Both the position numbers and the translations under genes were made by a program. Positions 16,851 to 24,139 of a DNA stretch of 64,000 bases are shown here, piece by piece; position 1 is the stretch's first letter, and the number at the start of each line of letters is the position of its first letter. This DNA comes from Alphaproteobacteria bacterium (GTDB taxonomy: Bacteria; Pseudomonadota; Alphaproteobacteria; Rhizobiales; Xanthobacteraceae), in contig JBBCGH010000001.1 of NCBI GenBank assembly GCA_037200445.1, positions 806,001 to 870,000 of the forward strand. Reading direction: 5' to 3'. The notes below the pieces were generated by a model. It was not told the DNA's origin, made no database searches, and saw only the letters and a list, made by a program, of their open reading frames with translations.

Positions 16851-16960
16851 CCTCATCCTGAGGAGCCGAGCGTAGCGAGGCGTCTCGAAGGATGGCAACG
16901 AACTCCGGAGCGTGCGGCCATGGTTCGAGACGCCGCCTTCGGGGGCTCCTCACCATGAGG
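16851..16960. repeat. Palindromic repeat, family B
   Basis: Arms CCTCATCCTGAGGAGC at the left and GGCTCCTCACCATGAGG at the right end (16944-16960), an imperfect version of the family-B terminus. The inner pair is GGCGTCTCGAAGGATGG and CCATGGTTCGAGACGCC. It lies between convergent genes, where it may also serve as a bidirectional transcription-end hairpin. Confidence 0.85.
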
Positions 16961-16968
16961 GCGAAGTT

Positions 16969-17934
16969 TTAATCGACCTGCGCGCCGGAGAACTTCACCG
17001 CCTTCGCCCATTTCTCGGTTTCGTCGGCGAGGAATTTCCCGAATTCGCTCGGCGTCATGATCAATGGCGCCGAGCCAAGCTCCGCGAAGCGCGCCGTGAT
17101 CTTCGGCTCGGCAAGGACGGCATTGGTCTCGCGGTTGAGCTTCTCGATGATGTCCCGCGGCGTGCCTTTGGGCACGCCGATGCCCCACCAGGTACCGGTC
17201 TCGTAGCCCGGCACGGTCTCGGCGAGCGTCGGCACATCGGGCAGGGTCTCAAGCCGCTCGCGTGACGTCACTGCGAGCGGCCGTAGCGCGCCGGACTGAA
17301 GGTGCGGAATCGACGACAGCACGTTGTCGAACATCACCTGTACCTGTCCGCTGATCATGTCGGTCAGCGCGAGCGCCGAGCCACGATACGGCACATGCTG
17401 CATCTTCACGCCGGTCATGGCCATGAACAGCTCGCCGGAGAGATGGATGGTCGTGCCGTTGCCGGCCGAGGCGAAGTGCACCTTGCCGGGATTGGCCTTG
17501 GCGTAGGCGATGAATTCGGCGACGGTCTTCGCAGGCACCGAGGGGTTGACCTCCATGACGTTCGGCCCGTTCGCGAGGCCGGCGACCGGCACGATCTCTT
17601 CGAGAAAGTTGTAGGGAAGCTTGCGGTAGAGCGTCGCGTTGATGGCGTGCGGCGGCGAGACCAGCAGCAGCGTGTAGCCGTCGGGCGGCGAGGTGATGAC
17701 CGCCTGCGTCGCGATGTTGCTGCCCGCGCCCGGGCGGTTCTCCACGATGAATTGCTGGCCGAGCCGCTCCGACAGCGACTGTGCGATGATGCGCGCCACG
17801 ATGTCGGTCGGGCCGCCGGCCGGAAAGCCGACGATCACGCGCACCGCGCGGGTCGGGTAGTCGTTCGCGTGCGATGGCGCGATTGCGCCCAGAAGAGAAA
17901 CAGCGAAGACGAGAATGCGGATGATGTGCATCAT
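16969..17934 (-). CDS. Bug-family (tripartite tricarboxylate transporter-type) substrate-binding protein
   Basis: A 321-residue receptor with a Sec signal peptide (MMHIIRILVFAVSLLGAIAPSHA). The Bug signature is complete: YPTRAVRVIVGFPAGGPTDIVAR near 26, VENRPGAGSNIA near 63, PPDGYTLL near 82 and HVPYRGSALAL near 180. Bug proteins bind carboxylated or aromatic-acid ligands in the periplasm; the TctA/TctB membrane partners are not encoded nearby. It forms an operon with the next Bug gene and a TIM-barrel isomerase upstream (stop-to-start gap of 8 bases). Confidence 0.93.
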   Translation of the reverse strand: MMHIIRILVFAVSLLGAIAPSHANDYPTRAVRVIVGFPAGGPTDIVARIIAQSLSERLGQQFIVENRPGAGSNIATQAVITSPPDGYTLLLVSPPHAINATLYRKLPYNFLEEIVPVAGLANGPNVMEVNPSVPAKTVAEFIAYAKANPGKVHFASAGNGTTIHLSGELFMAMTGVKMQHVPYRGSALALTDMISGQVQVMFDNVLSSIPHLQSGALRPLAVTSRERLETLPDVPTLAETVPGYETGTWWGIGVPKGTPRDIIEKLNRETNAVLAEPKITARFAELGSAPLIMTPSEFGKFLADETEKWAKAVKFSGAQVD

Positions 17935-17942
17935 GCTTGCCT

Positions 17943-18917
17943 CTAATCCCCGCGTATGCCGGCGGCCTTCACGGCCTTGCCCCAGCGCTCCACTTCCGAG
18001 ACAAGAAACGCTCCGTATTCCTGCGGTGTGAAGACGAGTGGCCTTGCCTCGAGCTGCGCGAAGCGTGACGCAAGCTCAGGGTCGGCGAGCCCCGCGTTGA
18101 TCGCGGCGTTGAACGTGGCGATCACGTCGGCGGGCGTGCCCTTCGGCGCCGCAAAGCCGTACCAGCCGTCCGCCTCGTAGCCCGGCAGCGTCTCGGAGAT
18201 CGCCGGAATGTCAGGCAAGGTCGCAAGCCGCCTGGCCGACGTGACACCGAGCGCCCGCAAGCTCCCGGATTGCGCATGCGGACGCCCGGAGGCGATGTCG
18301 GCGAAGATGAGCTGGATATTGCCGCTGATAAGGTCGGCATAGGCGGCGGCATTGCCGCGATAGGGCACGTGCACCAGGTCCGTGCCGGTCATCGACTTGA
18401 ACAACTCGACGGCCAGCTGATTCGACGAGCCGACGCCGCCGGAGGCGAAATTGATCCTGCCCGGATTGGCCTTGGCGTAGGCGATGAACTCAGGGATGCT
18501 CTTTGCCGGCACGCCCGGATTGAGCAGCATCATGTAGGTGAAGCTCGCAAGCCCCGCGACCGGCTCCATGTCGCGCATGAAGCTGGTCGTGAGCTTTGGC
18601 AGGAACGTCATGTTGATGGCGTTGGCCGTCGTGGTGACGAGGAACGTATAGCCGTCCGCCGGCTGGCCCATGACGTATTCGGTCGCGATGTTGCCGGTCG
18701 CGCCGGGCTTGTTCTCGACCACGAACTGCTGGCCGAGCCTGGTCGAGAGATATTGCGCCATGTGACGCGCCAGGATGTCGGTCGGCCCGCCGGGCGCGAA
18801 GCCGACGATCAGCCGGACCGGCCGGGTGGGCCAGCCGGCGGCGTTGGCCGCCGCGCAGAACACCGCGAGAAACGCGGCGGCAGTGGCGGCAAACGCAAGA
18901 AGTCTGCGCATGATCAT
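17943..18917 (-). CDS. Bug-family substrate-binding protein
   Basis: A 324-residue Bug receptor, paralogous to the adjacent gene. The signal peptide ends near residue 26 (AVFCAAANA). Motifs are WPTRPVRLIVGFAPGGPTDILAR, VENKPGATGNIA, PADGYTFL and HVPYRGNAAAYADLI. Its start overlaps the stop of the sugar-phosphate isomerase-like gene by four bases. Tandem Bug genes are common in Burkholderiales and Hyphomicrobiales and allow uptake of several related acids through one membrane complex, which must be encoded elsewhere. Confidence 0.93.
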   Translation of the reverse strand: MIMRRLLAFAATAAAFLAVFCAAANAAGWPTRPVRLIVGFAPGGPTDILARHMAQYLSTRLGQQFVVENKPGATGNIATEYVMGQPADGYTFLVTTTANAINMTFLPKLTTSFMRDMEPVAGLASFTYMMLLNPGVPAKSIPEFIAYAKANPGRINFASGGVGSSNQLAVELFKSMTGTDLVHVPYRGNAAAYADLISGNIQLIFADIASGRPHAQSGSLRALGVTSARRLATLPDIPAISETLPGYEADGWYGFAAPKGTPADVIATFNAAINAGLADPELASRFAQLEARPLVFTPQEYGAFLVSEVERWGKAVKAAGIRGD

Positions 18918-19708
18918 TGCCCGAGATAGCGGCGAACGGAATTGAGCGTCATCTTCGCCCAGTCGCGTGCGCTCGTTCCGCCCGGCGCCAGCGAATGCGG
19001 CAGCTCGACGCTCAGCGGAACGTCCTTCGGCAGTGCGGCGAGAATTTCGCGCAGCGGCAGCGTGCCTTCGCCCGGCATCTTGCGCTGACCCATCCCCAGC
19101 TTGCCGAACAGCGCCGGGTTCGGCTCGCCCGGCTCGAGCACGCCGTCGGATATCTGCGCGTAGGGGAAGTACTTCGCGGGCAGCGCCTTCACGTCGGCCG
19201 GCGTGCCGCCGGAGCGCGCGAGATGCAGCGGGTCGATGCAGATCACGGCCTCGCGCTTGGCCTCCTCGATCAGCCGCACGGTCTGCGGCAAGGTTGCGAG
19301 CGGGCGGATCACGGCGAACTCGAGCGAGCAGATGAGCCCGTATTGCTTGGCGAGATCGCAGGTCTTGACGAAATTGTCGCGCTGGCGCGACCAGTCGGTG
19401 TCGGCGCCCATCACGGTTGCGTATTTCGCGCCGAACGAGGCGCCAAGCTCCATGGCGGGCGCGAACGCCGCAACATCCGTCGCGGGCTCGAGATAGAAGC
19501 TGTAGAGGTCGAACACCGGAAGGCCCGCAAGGCGCGCGCGCATCTCAGCGGTGAGCGCCGCGTCTCCGACGACCGGATGAAAGGGCAGTCCGGGCGAACG
19601 GTGCACGCGCAGCCCGATGCCGTCGTATCCGGCGTGAATCGTCGCATCGATGTAGTCGAGCGGCGGCGTGTCCTGCAGCGACGTCGGCGCGATGAAGAGC
19701 GTATGCAA
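18914..19708 (-). CDS. Sugar phosphate isomerase/epimerase-like TIM-barrel protein
   Basis: A 264-residue xylose-isomerase-like TIM barrel (AP_endonuc_2 type). Metal-ligand candidates are Glu in ICSLEFAV near 139, Asp/His in VICIDPLHLARSGG near 168, and Glu in PLSVELPHS near 241. The start is a TTG at 19706-19708, supported by a ribosome site (GGGGGAAA) six bases upstream; no in-frame ATG fits. First gene of a three-gene operon with two Bug receptors. It may act on the imported hydroxyacid or a ring-cleavage product, or, as in dehydroshikimate dehydratase, feed protocatechuate. The exact reaction is unresolved. Confidence 0.8.
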   Translation of the reverse strand: MHTLFIAPTSLQDTPPLDYIDATIHAGYDGIGLRVHRSPGLPFHPVVGDAALTAEMRARLAGLPVFDLYSFYLEPATDVAAFAPAMELGASFGAKYATVMGADTDWSRQRDNFVKTCDLAKQYGLICSLEFAVIRPLATLPQTVRLIEEAKREAVICIDPLHLARSGGTPADVKALPAKYFPYAQISDGVLEPGEPNPALFGKLGMGQRKMPGEGTLPLREILAALPKDVPLSVELPHSLAPGGTSARDWAKMTLNSVRRYLGQ

Positions 19709-19808
19709 CGTTTCCCCCGTCGCCGCTCATATGAGCCCTGCGGCGTTGGCCCGTTGTAGACCGAAACGCAAAGGCGCACACTACGCGCGAGAGCGAAGAG
19801 GGTCATGC

Positions 19809-20816
19809 ATGAGCGTGCAGGCTTTGGGCTACATCGGTCTCCGCGCCAAGGATCTGGGCGACTGGGCCACGTTCGGCTCGAATTTCCTTGGGCTTCAGCG
19901 CATCGACAAGACGCGCGCCTCGATGGCGTTCCGGATGGATGATCGCAAGCAGCGCGTCATCATCGATGCCGACGGCGGGCAGGGCATCGGCTATTTCGGC
20001 TGGGAAGTCGCAGATGCGACCGCCATGGAGGCGCTCGCCGCGAAGCTCGAAGTTGCGGGCGTGAACGTCGCGCGCGGTTCGCGTGCGCTCGCCGACGAGC
20101 GGCACGTGAAGGACCTGATCGTGTTTGCGGACCCCACGGGCACGCGCATCGAGGCGTTTCACGGCCCCGAAGTTGCGGCGACGCCGTTCAAAGCCGGCCG
20201 CAACATCTCGGGCTTCCGCACCGGGCCGCTCGGCATGGGGCACGTGGTGCTGCACTGCGAGGACATCGAGCAGATGACCGCCTTCTATGAAGGCCTGCTC
20301 GGTTTTCGCCTCAGCGATTACTTCCTGCGGCCCTACCCGGCGCGCTTCTTCCACTGCAATCCGCGCCACCATTCGCTTGCGCTGACCGCCACGGGCAAGA
20401 ACGCGCCGCATCACCTGATGGTCGAGCTCTATTCACTCGACGACGTGGGGCAGGGCTACGACATCGCGCAGGGCAACGAGGGGCAGGTCGCGGTCACGAT
20501 GGGCCGCCACTCGGGCGACTACATGACGTCGTTCTATTCATGGAATCCGTCCGGCTTCATGACCGAATACGGCTGGGGCGGACAGGTGGTGGACGACGCG
20601 ACCTGGAAGCCGTTCGAGCGGCCCTACGGCCCGAGCATCTGGGGCCACGACCGTGCATGGCTCTCGGAAGAGAAGCGCATCGAGGCGCGCGAGATGCGCA
20701 TGAAGGCCGCGCAAGACGGTTTGCGCCAGCCCGTGCAGGTGATCGAGGGCAACCACAATCTGATGCCCGGTACGTGCCCCTGGTGGGACGGAATGAAGCA
20801 GCAGAAGGCGGGCTGA
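19809..20816 (+). CDS. BphC-type extradiol ring-cleavage dioxygenase
   Basis: A 335-residue two-module type I extradiol dioxygenase beginning MSVQALGYIGLRAKDL; the ATG at 19809 was chosen by homology. The C-terminal module has the iron triad His145 (GHVVLHCED), His202 (APHHLMVE) and Glu253 (TEYGWGG), with second-sphere His187/188 (NPRHHSL) and His234 (MGRHSGD). All match the BphC layout, so it should be active in meta-cleavage of a catechol or biphenyl-diol type compound using Fe(II) and O2. It is divergent from the isomerase/Bug operon. With the ligJ region nearby it points to aromatic degradation; its ring substrate is unknown. Confidence 0.9.
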   Translation: MSVQALGYIGLRAKDLGDWATFGSNFLGLQRIDKTRASMAFRMDDRKQRVIIDADGGQGIGYFGWEVADATAMEALAAKLEVAGVNVARGSRALADERHVKDLIVFADPTGTRIEAFHGPEVAATPFKAGRNISGFRTGPLGMGHVVLHCEDIEQMTAFYEGLLGFRLSDYFLRPYPARFFHCNPRHHSLALTATGKNAPHHLMVELYSLDDVGQGYDIAQGNEGQVAVTMGRHSGDYMTSFYSWNPSGFMTEYGWGGQVVDDATWKPFERPYGPSIWGHDRAWLSEEKRIEAREMRMKAAQDGLRQPVQVIEGNHNLMPGTCPWWDGMKQQKAG

Positions 20817-20846
20817 GCCCGACGCGATCGCGGCGCTCGTTGCTGC

Positions 20847-20976
20847 GCCCTCTCCCCTTGTGGGAGAGGGCTACCCGGACTCTCAACGCAGAATTTCGGG
20901 TGAGGGGTCAGTAACCCCTCACCCGACTGAGTACGTTGAGACTCCTGCGACGCCCTCTCCCACAAGGGGAGAGGGC
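20847..20976. repeat. Palindromic repeat, family A
   Basis: A 130-base palindrome. Outer arms contain CCCTCTCCCCTTGTGGGAG (left) and CTCCCACAAGGGGAGAGGG (right); inner arms are GGGTGAGGGGT and ACCCCTCACCC. Relatives lie at 44255-44382 (diverged) and, remarkably, inside dnaE2 at 47133-47270. Confidence 0.9.
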
Positions 20977-21002
20977 AAAGCGGCTGGCGCCTTCGATACG
21001 AT

Positions 21003-21185
21003 CTACTGCGCAAACAATTGCGGCCAGAGCTCTGGCGCGCTCGCCACCAGCATCGCGATGGTCAGCGCGAGCATCGCAAAGCCGTTGGCCAGTACCTGCA
21101 TCTCGCCGGCCCGCGCGGCCTCACCCCGGAGGGCGAGCGCCGCGCGGTCGCTGCCGCCAGTGTTATTGTTGTTGTTGGGCGACAT
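21003..21185 (-). CDS. Small membrane protein (60 aa), hypothetical
   Basis: A 60-residue protein with a low-complexity N-terminus (MSPNNNNNTGG), a charged stretch and one hydrophobic helix at about residues 33-51 (ANGFAMLALTIAMLVASA). An AGGGACA ribosome-site-like sequence precedes the ATG. It directly follows the 47-residue ORF at 21197-21340 on the same strand, so the two probably form a small operon. No family recognised; a single-pass membrane peptide is the only supportable description. Confidence 0.5.
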   Translation of the reverse strand: MSPNNNNNTGGSDRAALALRGEAARAGEMQVLANGFAMLALTIAMLVASAPELWPQLFAQ

Positions 21186-21196
21186 ACTTGCTGTCC

Positions 21197-21340
21197 CTAG
21201 TTCGGTACGACGACGGTCAGATACGGCGCCGTGGCCTTCTCGGCCGGGCCGCGCAGCTCGGGCGCCCCATTCGGAACCGCGGCTGCGACAATTGCGACAA
21301 GGCCGAACCCCGCGGCTGCGTTGACAATGATATTGCGCAT
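21197..21340 (-). CDS. Tiny exported-like peptide (47 aa), hypothetical
   Basis: A 47-codon ORF beginning MRNIIVNAAAGFGLVAIVAAA, a basic N-terminus followed by an alanine-rich hydrophobic stretch resembling a signal peptide or membrane anchor. A short proline-containing tail ends in LTVVVPN and TAG. GAGGAG lies nine bases before the ATG, a better ribosome site than many neighbours have. It is upstream of, and close to, the 60-residue membrane protein gene. Function unknown. Confidence 0.5.
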   Translation of the reverse strand: MRNIIVNAAAGFGLVAIVAAAVPNGAPELRGPAEKATAPYLTVVVPN

Positions 21341-21465
21341 CGGATTAGGCTCCTCACATCACAACCTCCCCGCTGATCTACGAAATGAAACTTTCCGCGC
21401 CTATCGCCGGAGTTTTCCTCTTCTTTCCGCGATGCTCGGGACGCGCTTAAGGGCGCCGCAGGTCA

Positions 21466-22893
21466 ATGATGGACGACAAGAAACGGATCACGACCGGGAT
21501 CAGGGATTATCTGGCGCGCCAGCGCATCTCGCGCGAGCAGTTCGCCCATCAGACCAAGCTCGGAAAATCGACGGTCGACAAGCTGCTGACCGGACTGTTT
21601 TCCGAGCGCACGCTGGTGATTGTCGAGAGCCACACGGGGCTGAAACTGCGCGAACGGCCCGACGCCACGGCCGCTGCGCCCGGCGGCATCGATGCGCCGC
21701 CCGTGCCCGACAGGCCCTCGATCGCGGTGCTGCCGTTCAGCTACGTCGGCGGCAACCCCGAGCAGGATTACCTCGCCGACGGGATCACCGAGGACATCAT
21801 CACGGCGCTTGCGCGGCTGCGCTGGCTGTTCGTCATCGCGCGCAATTCGAGCTTCGTCTACAAGGGCCGCGCCGTCGACGTGCGGCAGGTCTCGCGCGAG
21901 CTTGGCGTGCGCTACGTGCTCGAGGGCAGCGTGCGCACCGCGGGCGAGCGGATCCGCATCACCAGCCAGCTGATCGAGGCTGAGACCGGCAAGCACATCT
22001 GGGCCGAGAGGTACGATCGCGAGCTGCGCGACGTGTTCGCCGTGCTGGACGAGATCACCGAGCAGGTGGTGGCCGCGGTCGAGCCGCATCTCTACGCCGA
22101 GGAGGGCTTCCGTGCCGGCGGCAAACAGCCCGACAGCATCGATGCCTGGGGGCTGGTCGTCCGCGCGCTGAGCCTCACCAGCAAGATCGACCGCCCGCAG
22201 AACGAGGAGGCGCAGAGCCTGCTGCGCCGCGCGATCGGCATGGACCGCGGTTATGCGCGCGCGCACGCGCTGCTCAGTTGGGCGCTGTGGTGGGCGGCCT
22301 ATTGCTACTGGCTGCCCGACCGGGCGGCCGGCTATCGCGAGTCCGCGGCGGAAGCGGAGTATGCGGTCTCGCTCGATCCGAACGATCCGTGGGCGCGCAT
22401 GACCCACGGCCTTTCGCTGAGCCAGGCGGCGCAGCATGAGCGCGCGCTGGCCGAGCTGCGCGCCGCGCTTCAACTCAACCCGAGCTTTGCACTCGGCCAC
22501 ATGGTGTTCGGCTGGGCGCTGTGCCGGGCGGGCGAATTCGAGGACGCCGTCAAGGAAACCGCTCGCGCGCTGCGCATGAGCCCGGTCGACAGCTTCTCGG
22601 GTTTCTACACCTCGATCCACGGGCTGGCGCTGCTCTCGGCGTACCGTTTCGAGGAAGCGCTGCCGCATCTGCGCGCCTCGGTCGCGGCGCTCGCAAATTT
22701 CCCCGGCCACTACAACACGCTGATCAGCTGCTGCGGCCATCTCGGGCTGATCAAGGAAGCGCAGGACTTCATCGCCATCCGCGAGCACATGGGACCTCCG
22801 CTTCGGCTGCTGGGCATGCACATCAACGATAGGTTTGCGAACAGACAGCTTTTGCTGGATGGTCTGCGCAAGGCTGGTGTGCCGGTCGAGTAA
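21466..22893 (+). CDS. HTH-TolB-like-TPR protein (signal-responsive regulator-like)
   Basis: A 475-residue soluble protein. Residues about 1-50 form an XRE-like helix-turn-helix (ISREQFAHQTKLGKSTVDKLLTG). Residues about 80-210 are a TolB/FlgO-like domain of the kind found in adenylate-cyclase and CadC-type regulators (SIAVLPFSYVGGNPEQDYLADGITEDIITALARL). Residues about 225-460 are TPR-like helical repeats. The guanylate-cyclase or winged-helix domain commonly fused to this TolB-TPR module is replaced by the XRE-like head. It may regulate the divergent small-protein genes or downstream genes; no target is evident. Confidence 0.75.
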   Translation: MMDDKKRITTGIRDYLARQRISREQFAHQTKLGKSTVDKLLTGLFSERTLVIVESHTGLKLRERPDATAAAPGGIDAPPVPDRPSIAVLPFSYVGGNPEQDYLADGITEDIITALARLRWLFVIARNSSFVYKGRAVDVRQVSRELGVRYVLEGSVRTAGERIRITSQLIEAETGKHIWAERYDRELRDVFAVLDEITEQVVAAVEPHLYAEEGFRAGGKQPDSIDAWGLVVRALSLTSKIDRPQNEEAQSLLRRAIGMDRGYARAHALLSWALWWAAYCYWLPDRAAGYRESAAEAEYAVSLDPNDPWARMTHGLSLSQAAQHERALAELRAALQLNPSFALGHMVFGWALCRAGEFEDAVKETARALRMSPVDSFSGFYTSIHGLALLSAYRFEEALPHLRASVAALANFPGHYNTLISCCGHLGLIKEAQDFIAIREHMGPPLRLLGMHINDRFANRQLLLDGLRKAGVPVE

Positions 22894-22918
22894 CAGCCGA
22901 AAGAATGGAGTGAAGCCG

Positions 22919-23881
22919 ATGAAAGCCGGAGTTTCGTCGCCCGATGGGCTGGTGTTGAGCGACATTGCGCAGCCGGTGCCGAAGCCGAATGAGGTGCTGA
23001 CGCGGGTGAAGGCCTGCGGACTCAACCGCGCGGACCTTTCTGCCGCCAAGGCGTCGTTCGGCCACGGCGTGATGGGCGCGGCGCTTGGCCTCGAATGGGC
23101 GGGTGAGGTCGCGGCCGTCGGCGCAGACGTGAAAGACTTCAAGGTCGGCGACCGCGTCGTCGCTTCAGGCTCGGGCGGCTATGCGGATTACGCGGTTTCC
23201 GATCATGGCCGCACGATTGCGCTGCCGGCGGGCTTCTCGTTCGAGCAGGCGGCGGTCCTGCCCGTCGCGCTGCACACCTTGCACAACGCGCTGATCACGC
23301 AGGGGCGGCTGAAAGCCGGCGAGAGCGTGCTCATTCAAGGTGCAAGCTCCGGCGTCGGGTTGATGGGCCTGCAGATCGCCAGGATGAAGGGCGCAAAGCC
23401 CGTGATGGGCTCGGCCACCAACGATGCACGCCGCGCGCGGCTCAAGGAGTTCGGCGCCGATCTTGCGATCGATACGCGCGACGAGAAATGGCCCGATCAG
23501 GTGCTGGAAGCGACCGGCGGCAAAGGTGTGAACCTGACCGTCGACATGGTGTCCGGCCCGCTGGTGAACGGGATCATGAAGGCGACCGCCGTGCTTGGGC
23601 GCATCGTGAATGTCGGGCGGCTCGGCGGCGTGACGGCCGAGTTCAATTTCGACCTGCACGCCATGAAGCGCATCGACTACATCGGCGTCACGTTCCGCAC
23701 GCGCTCACTCGAGGAAATCCGCGAGATCGTGCGGCTGATGAAGGCTGACCTGTGGGATGCGGTCACCGCCGGCAAGTTGCGCCTGCCTGTCGACCGCACT
23801 TTCCCGCTCGATCAGTGCGTCGCCGCGCACGCCCACATGAAGGCGAACCAGCATTTCGGGAAGATCGCGCTGGTGATGTGA
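22919..23881 (+). CDS. Zinc-type/quinone oxidoreductase-like MDR protein
   Basis: A 320-residue medium-chain dehydrogenase/reductase starting MKAGVSSPDG at 22919, with GGAG upstream. The catalytic GroES-like domain has the NRAD motif (CGLNRADL near 35), which is typical of quinone oxidoreductases lacking catalytic zinc. The NADPH site is IQGASSGVGLMGLQIA near 138. Structural-zinc cysteines are absent. Family members reduce quinones or enones with NADPH. It follows the TPR gene by 25 bases and may share its promoter. Confidence 0.88.
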   Translation: MKAGVSSPDGLVLSDIAQPVPKPNEVLTRVKACGLNRADLSAAKASFGHGVMGAALGLEWAGEVAAVGADVKDFKVGDRVVASGSGGYADYAVSDHGRTIALPAGFSFEQAAVLPVALHTLHNALITQGRLKAGESVLIQGASSGVGLMGLQIARMKGAKPVMGSATNDARRARLKEFGADLAIDTRDEKWPDQVLEATGGKGVNLTVDMVSGPLVNGIMKATAVLGRIVNVGRLGGVTAEFNFDLHAMKRIDYIGVTFRTRSLEEIREIVRLMKADLWDAVTAGKLRLPVDRTFPLDQCVAAHAHMKANQHFGKIALVM

Positions 23882-23885
23882 GGAA

Positions 23886-23989
23886 CCTCATCCTGAGGAG
23901 CCCGCCGGCGGCGGGCGTCTCGAAGAATGGCCGCCCGCTGCGGGCCATGGTTCGAGACGCGCAGCTTTGCTGCGCTCCTCACCATGAGG
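23886..23989. repeat. Palindromic repeat, family B
   Basis: Left arm CCTCATCCTGAGGAGC, right arm GCTCCTCACCATGAGG. The inner arms GGCGTCTCGAAGAATGG and CCATGGTTCGAGACGC form a second stem. It begins five bases after the MDR stop codon, so it probably also forms the transcript's 3' hairpin. Confidence 0.87.
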
Positions 23990-24068
23990 GACTCCGTTGG
24001 GCCGGCCCCGAACCCCCGCCGCGACAATCGGCCCCGCGAAACATTGCACTTTGGTAATGTGCCGGTCC

Positions 24069-24082
24069 GGCACTTTCTGTGC
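24069..24082 (+). promoter_or_regulatory. Candidate sigma-54-type -24/-12 element
   Basis: GGCAC-N5-GTGC with the GG (24069-24070) and GC (24081-24082) dinucleotides separated by exactly ten bases, as in sigma-54 promoters (consensus TGGCAC-N5-TTGC). It lies 58 bases upstream of the ABC permease start. Two consensus bases are missing, so this is a weak candidate. Confidence 0.28.
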
Positions 24083-24101
24083 TAGGCAAGTTCCAACAAG
24101 A

Positions 24102-24121
24102 GCCGCGCACGGAAGCGCGGC
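24102..24121 (+). other. 5'-leader hairpin of the ABC operon
   Basis: A perfect seven-base-pair stem GCCGCGC/GCGCGGC with a six-base loop, 18 bases before the GTG start at 24140. It leaves the ribosome site (GAGGGGAG) exposed. It could stabilise the message; no regulatory role is shown. Confidence 0.4.
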
Positions 24122-24139
24122 CGTCACGAGGGGAGACGC

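Noticed and set aside
20847-20976. CRISPR array
   Set aside because: A single palindrome with nested arms, no regular spacers; the repeat families are scattered singly.
24069-24082. Firm sigma-54 promoter
   Set aside because: Spacing fits but two consensus bases are missing; kept only as a weak candidate.
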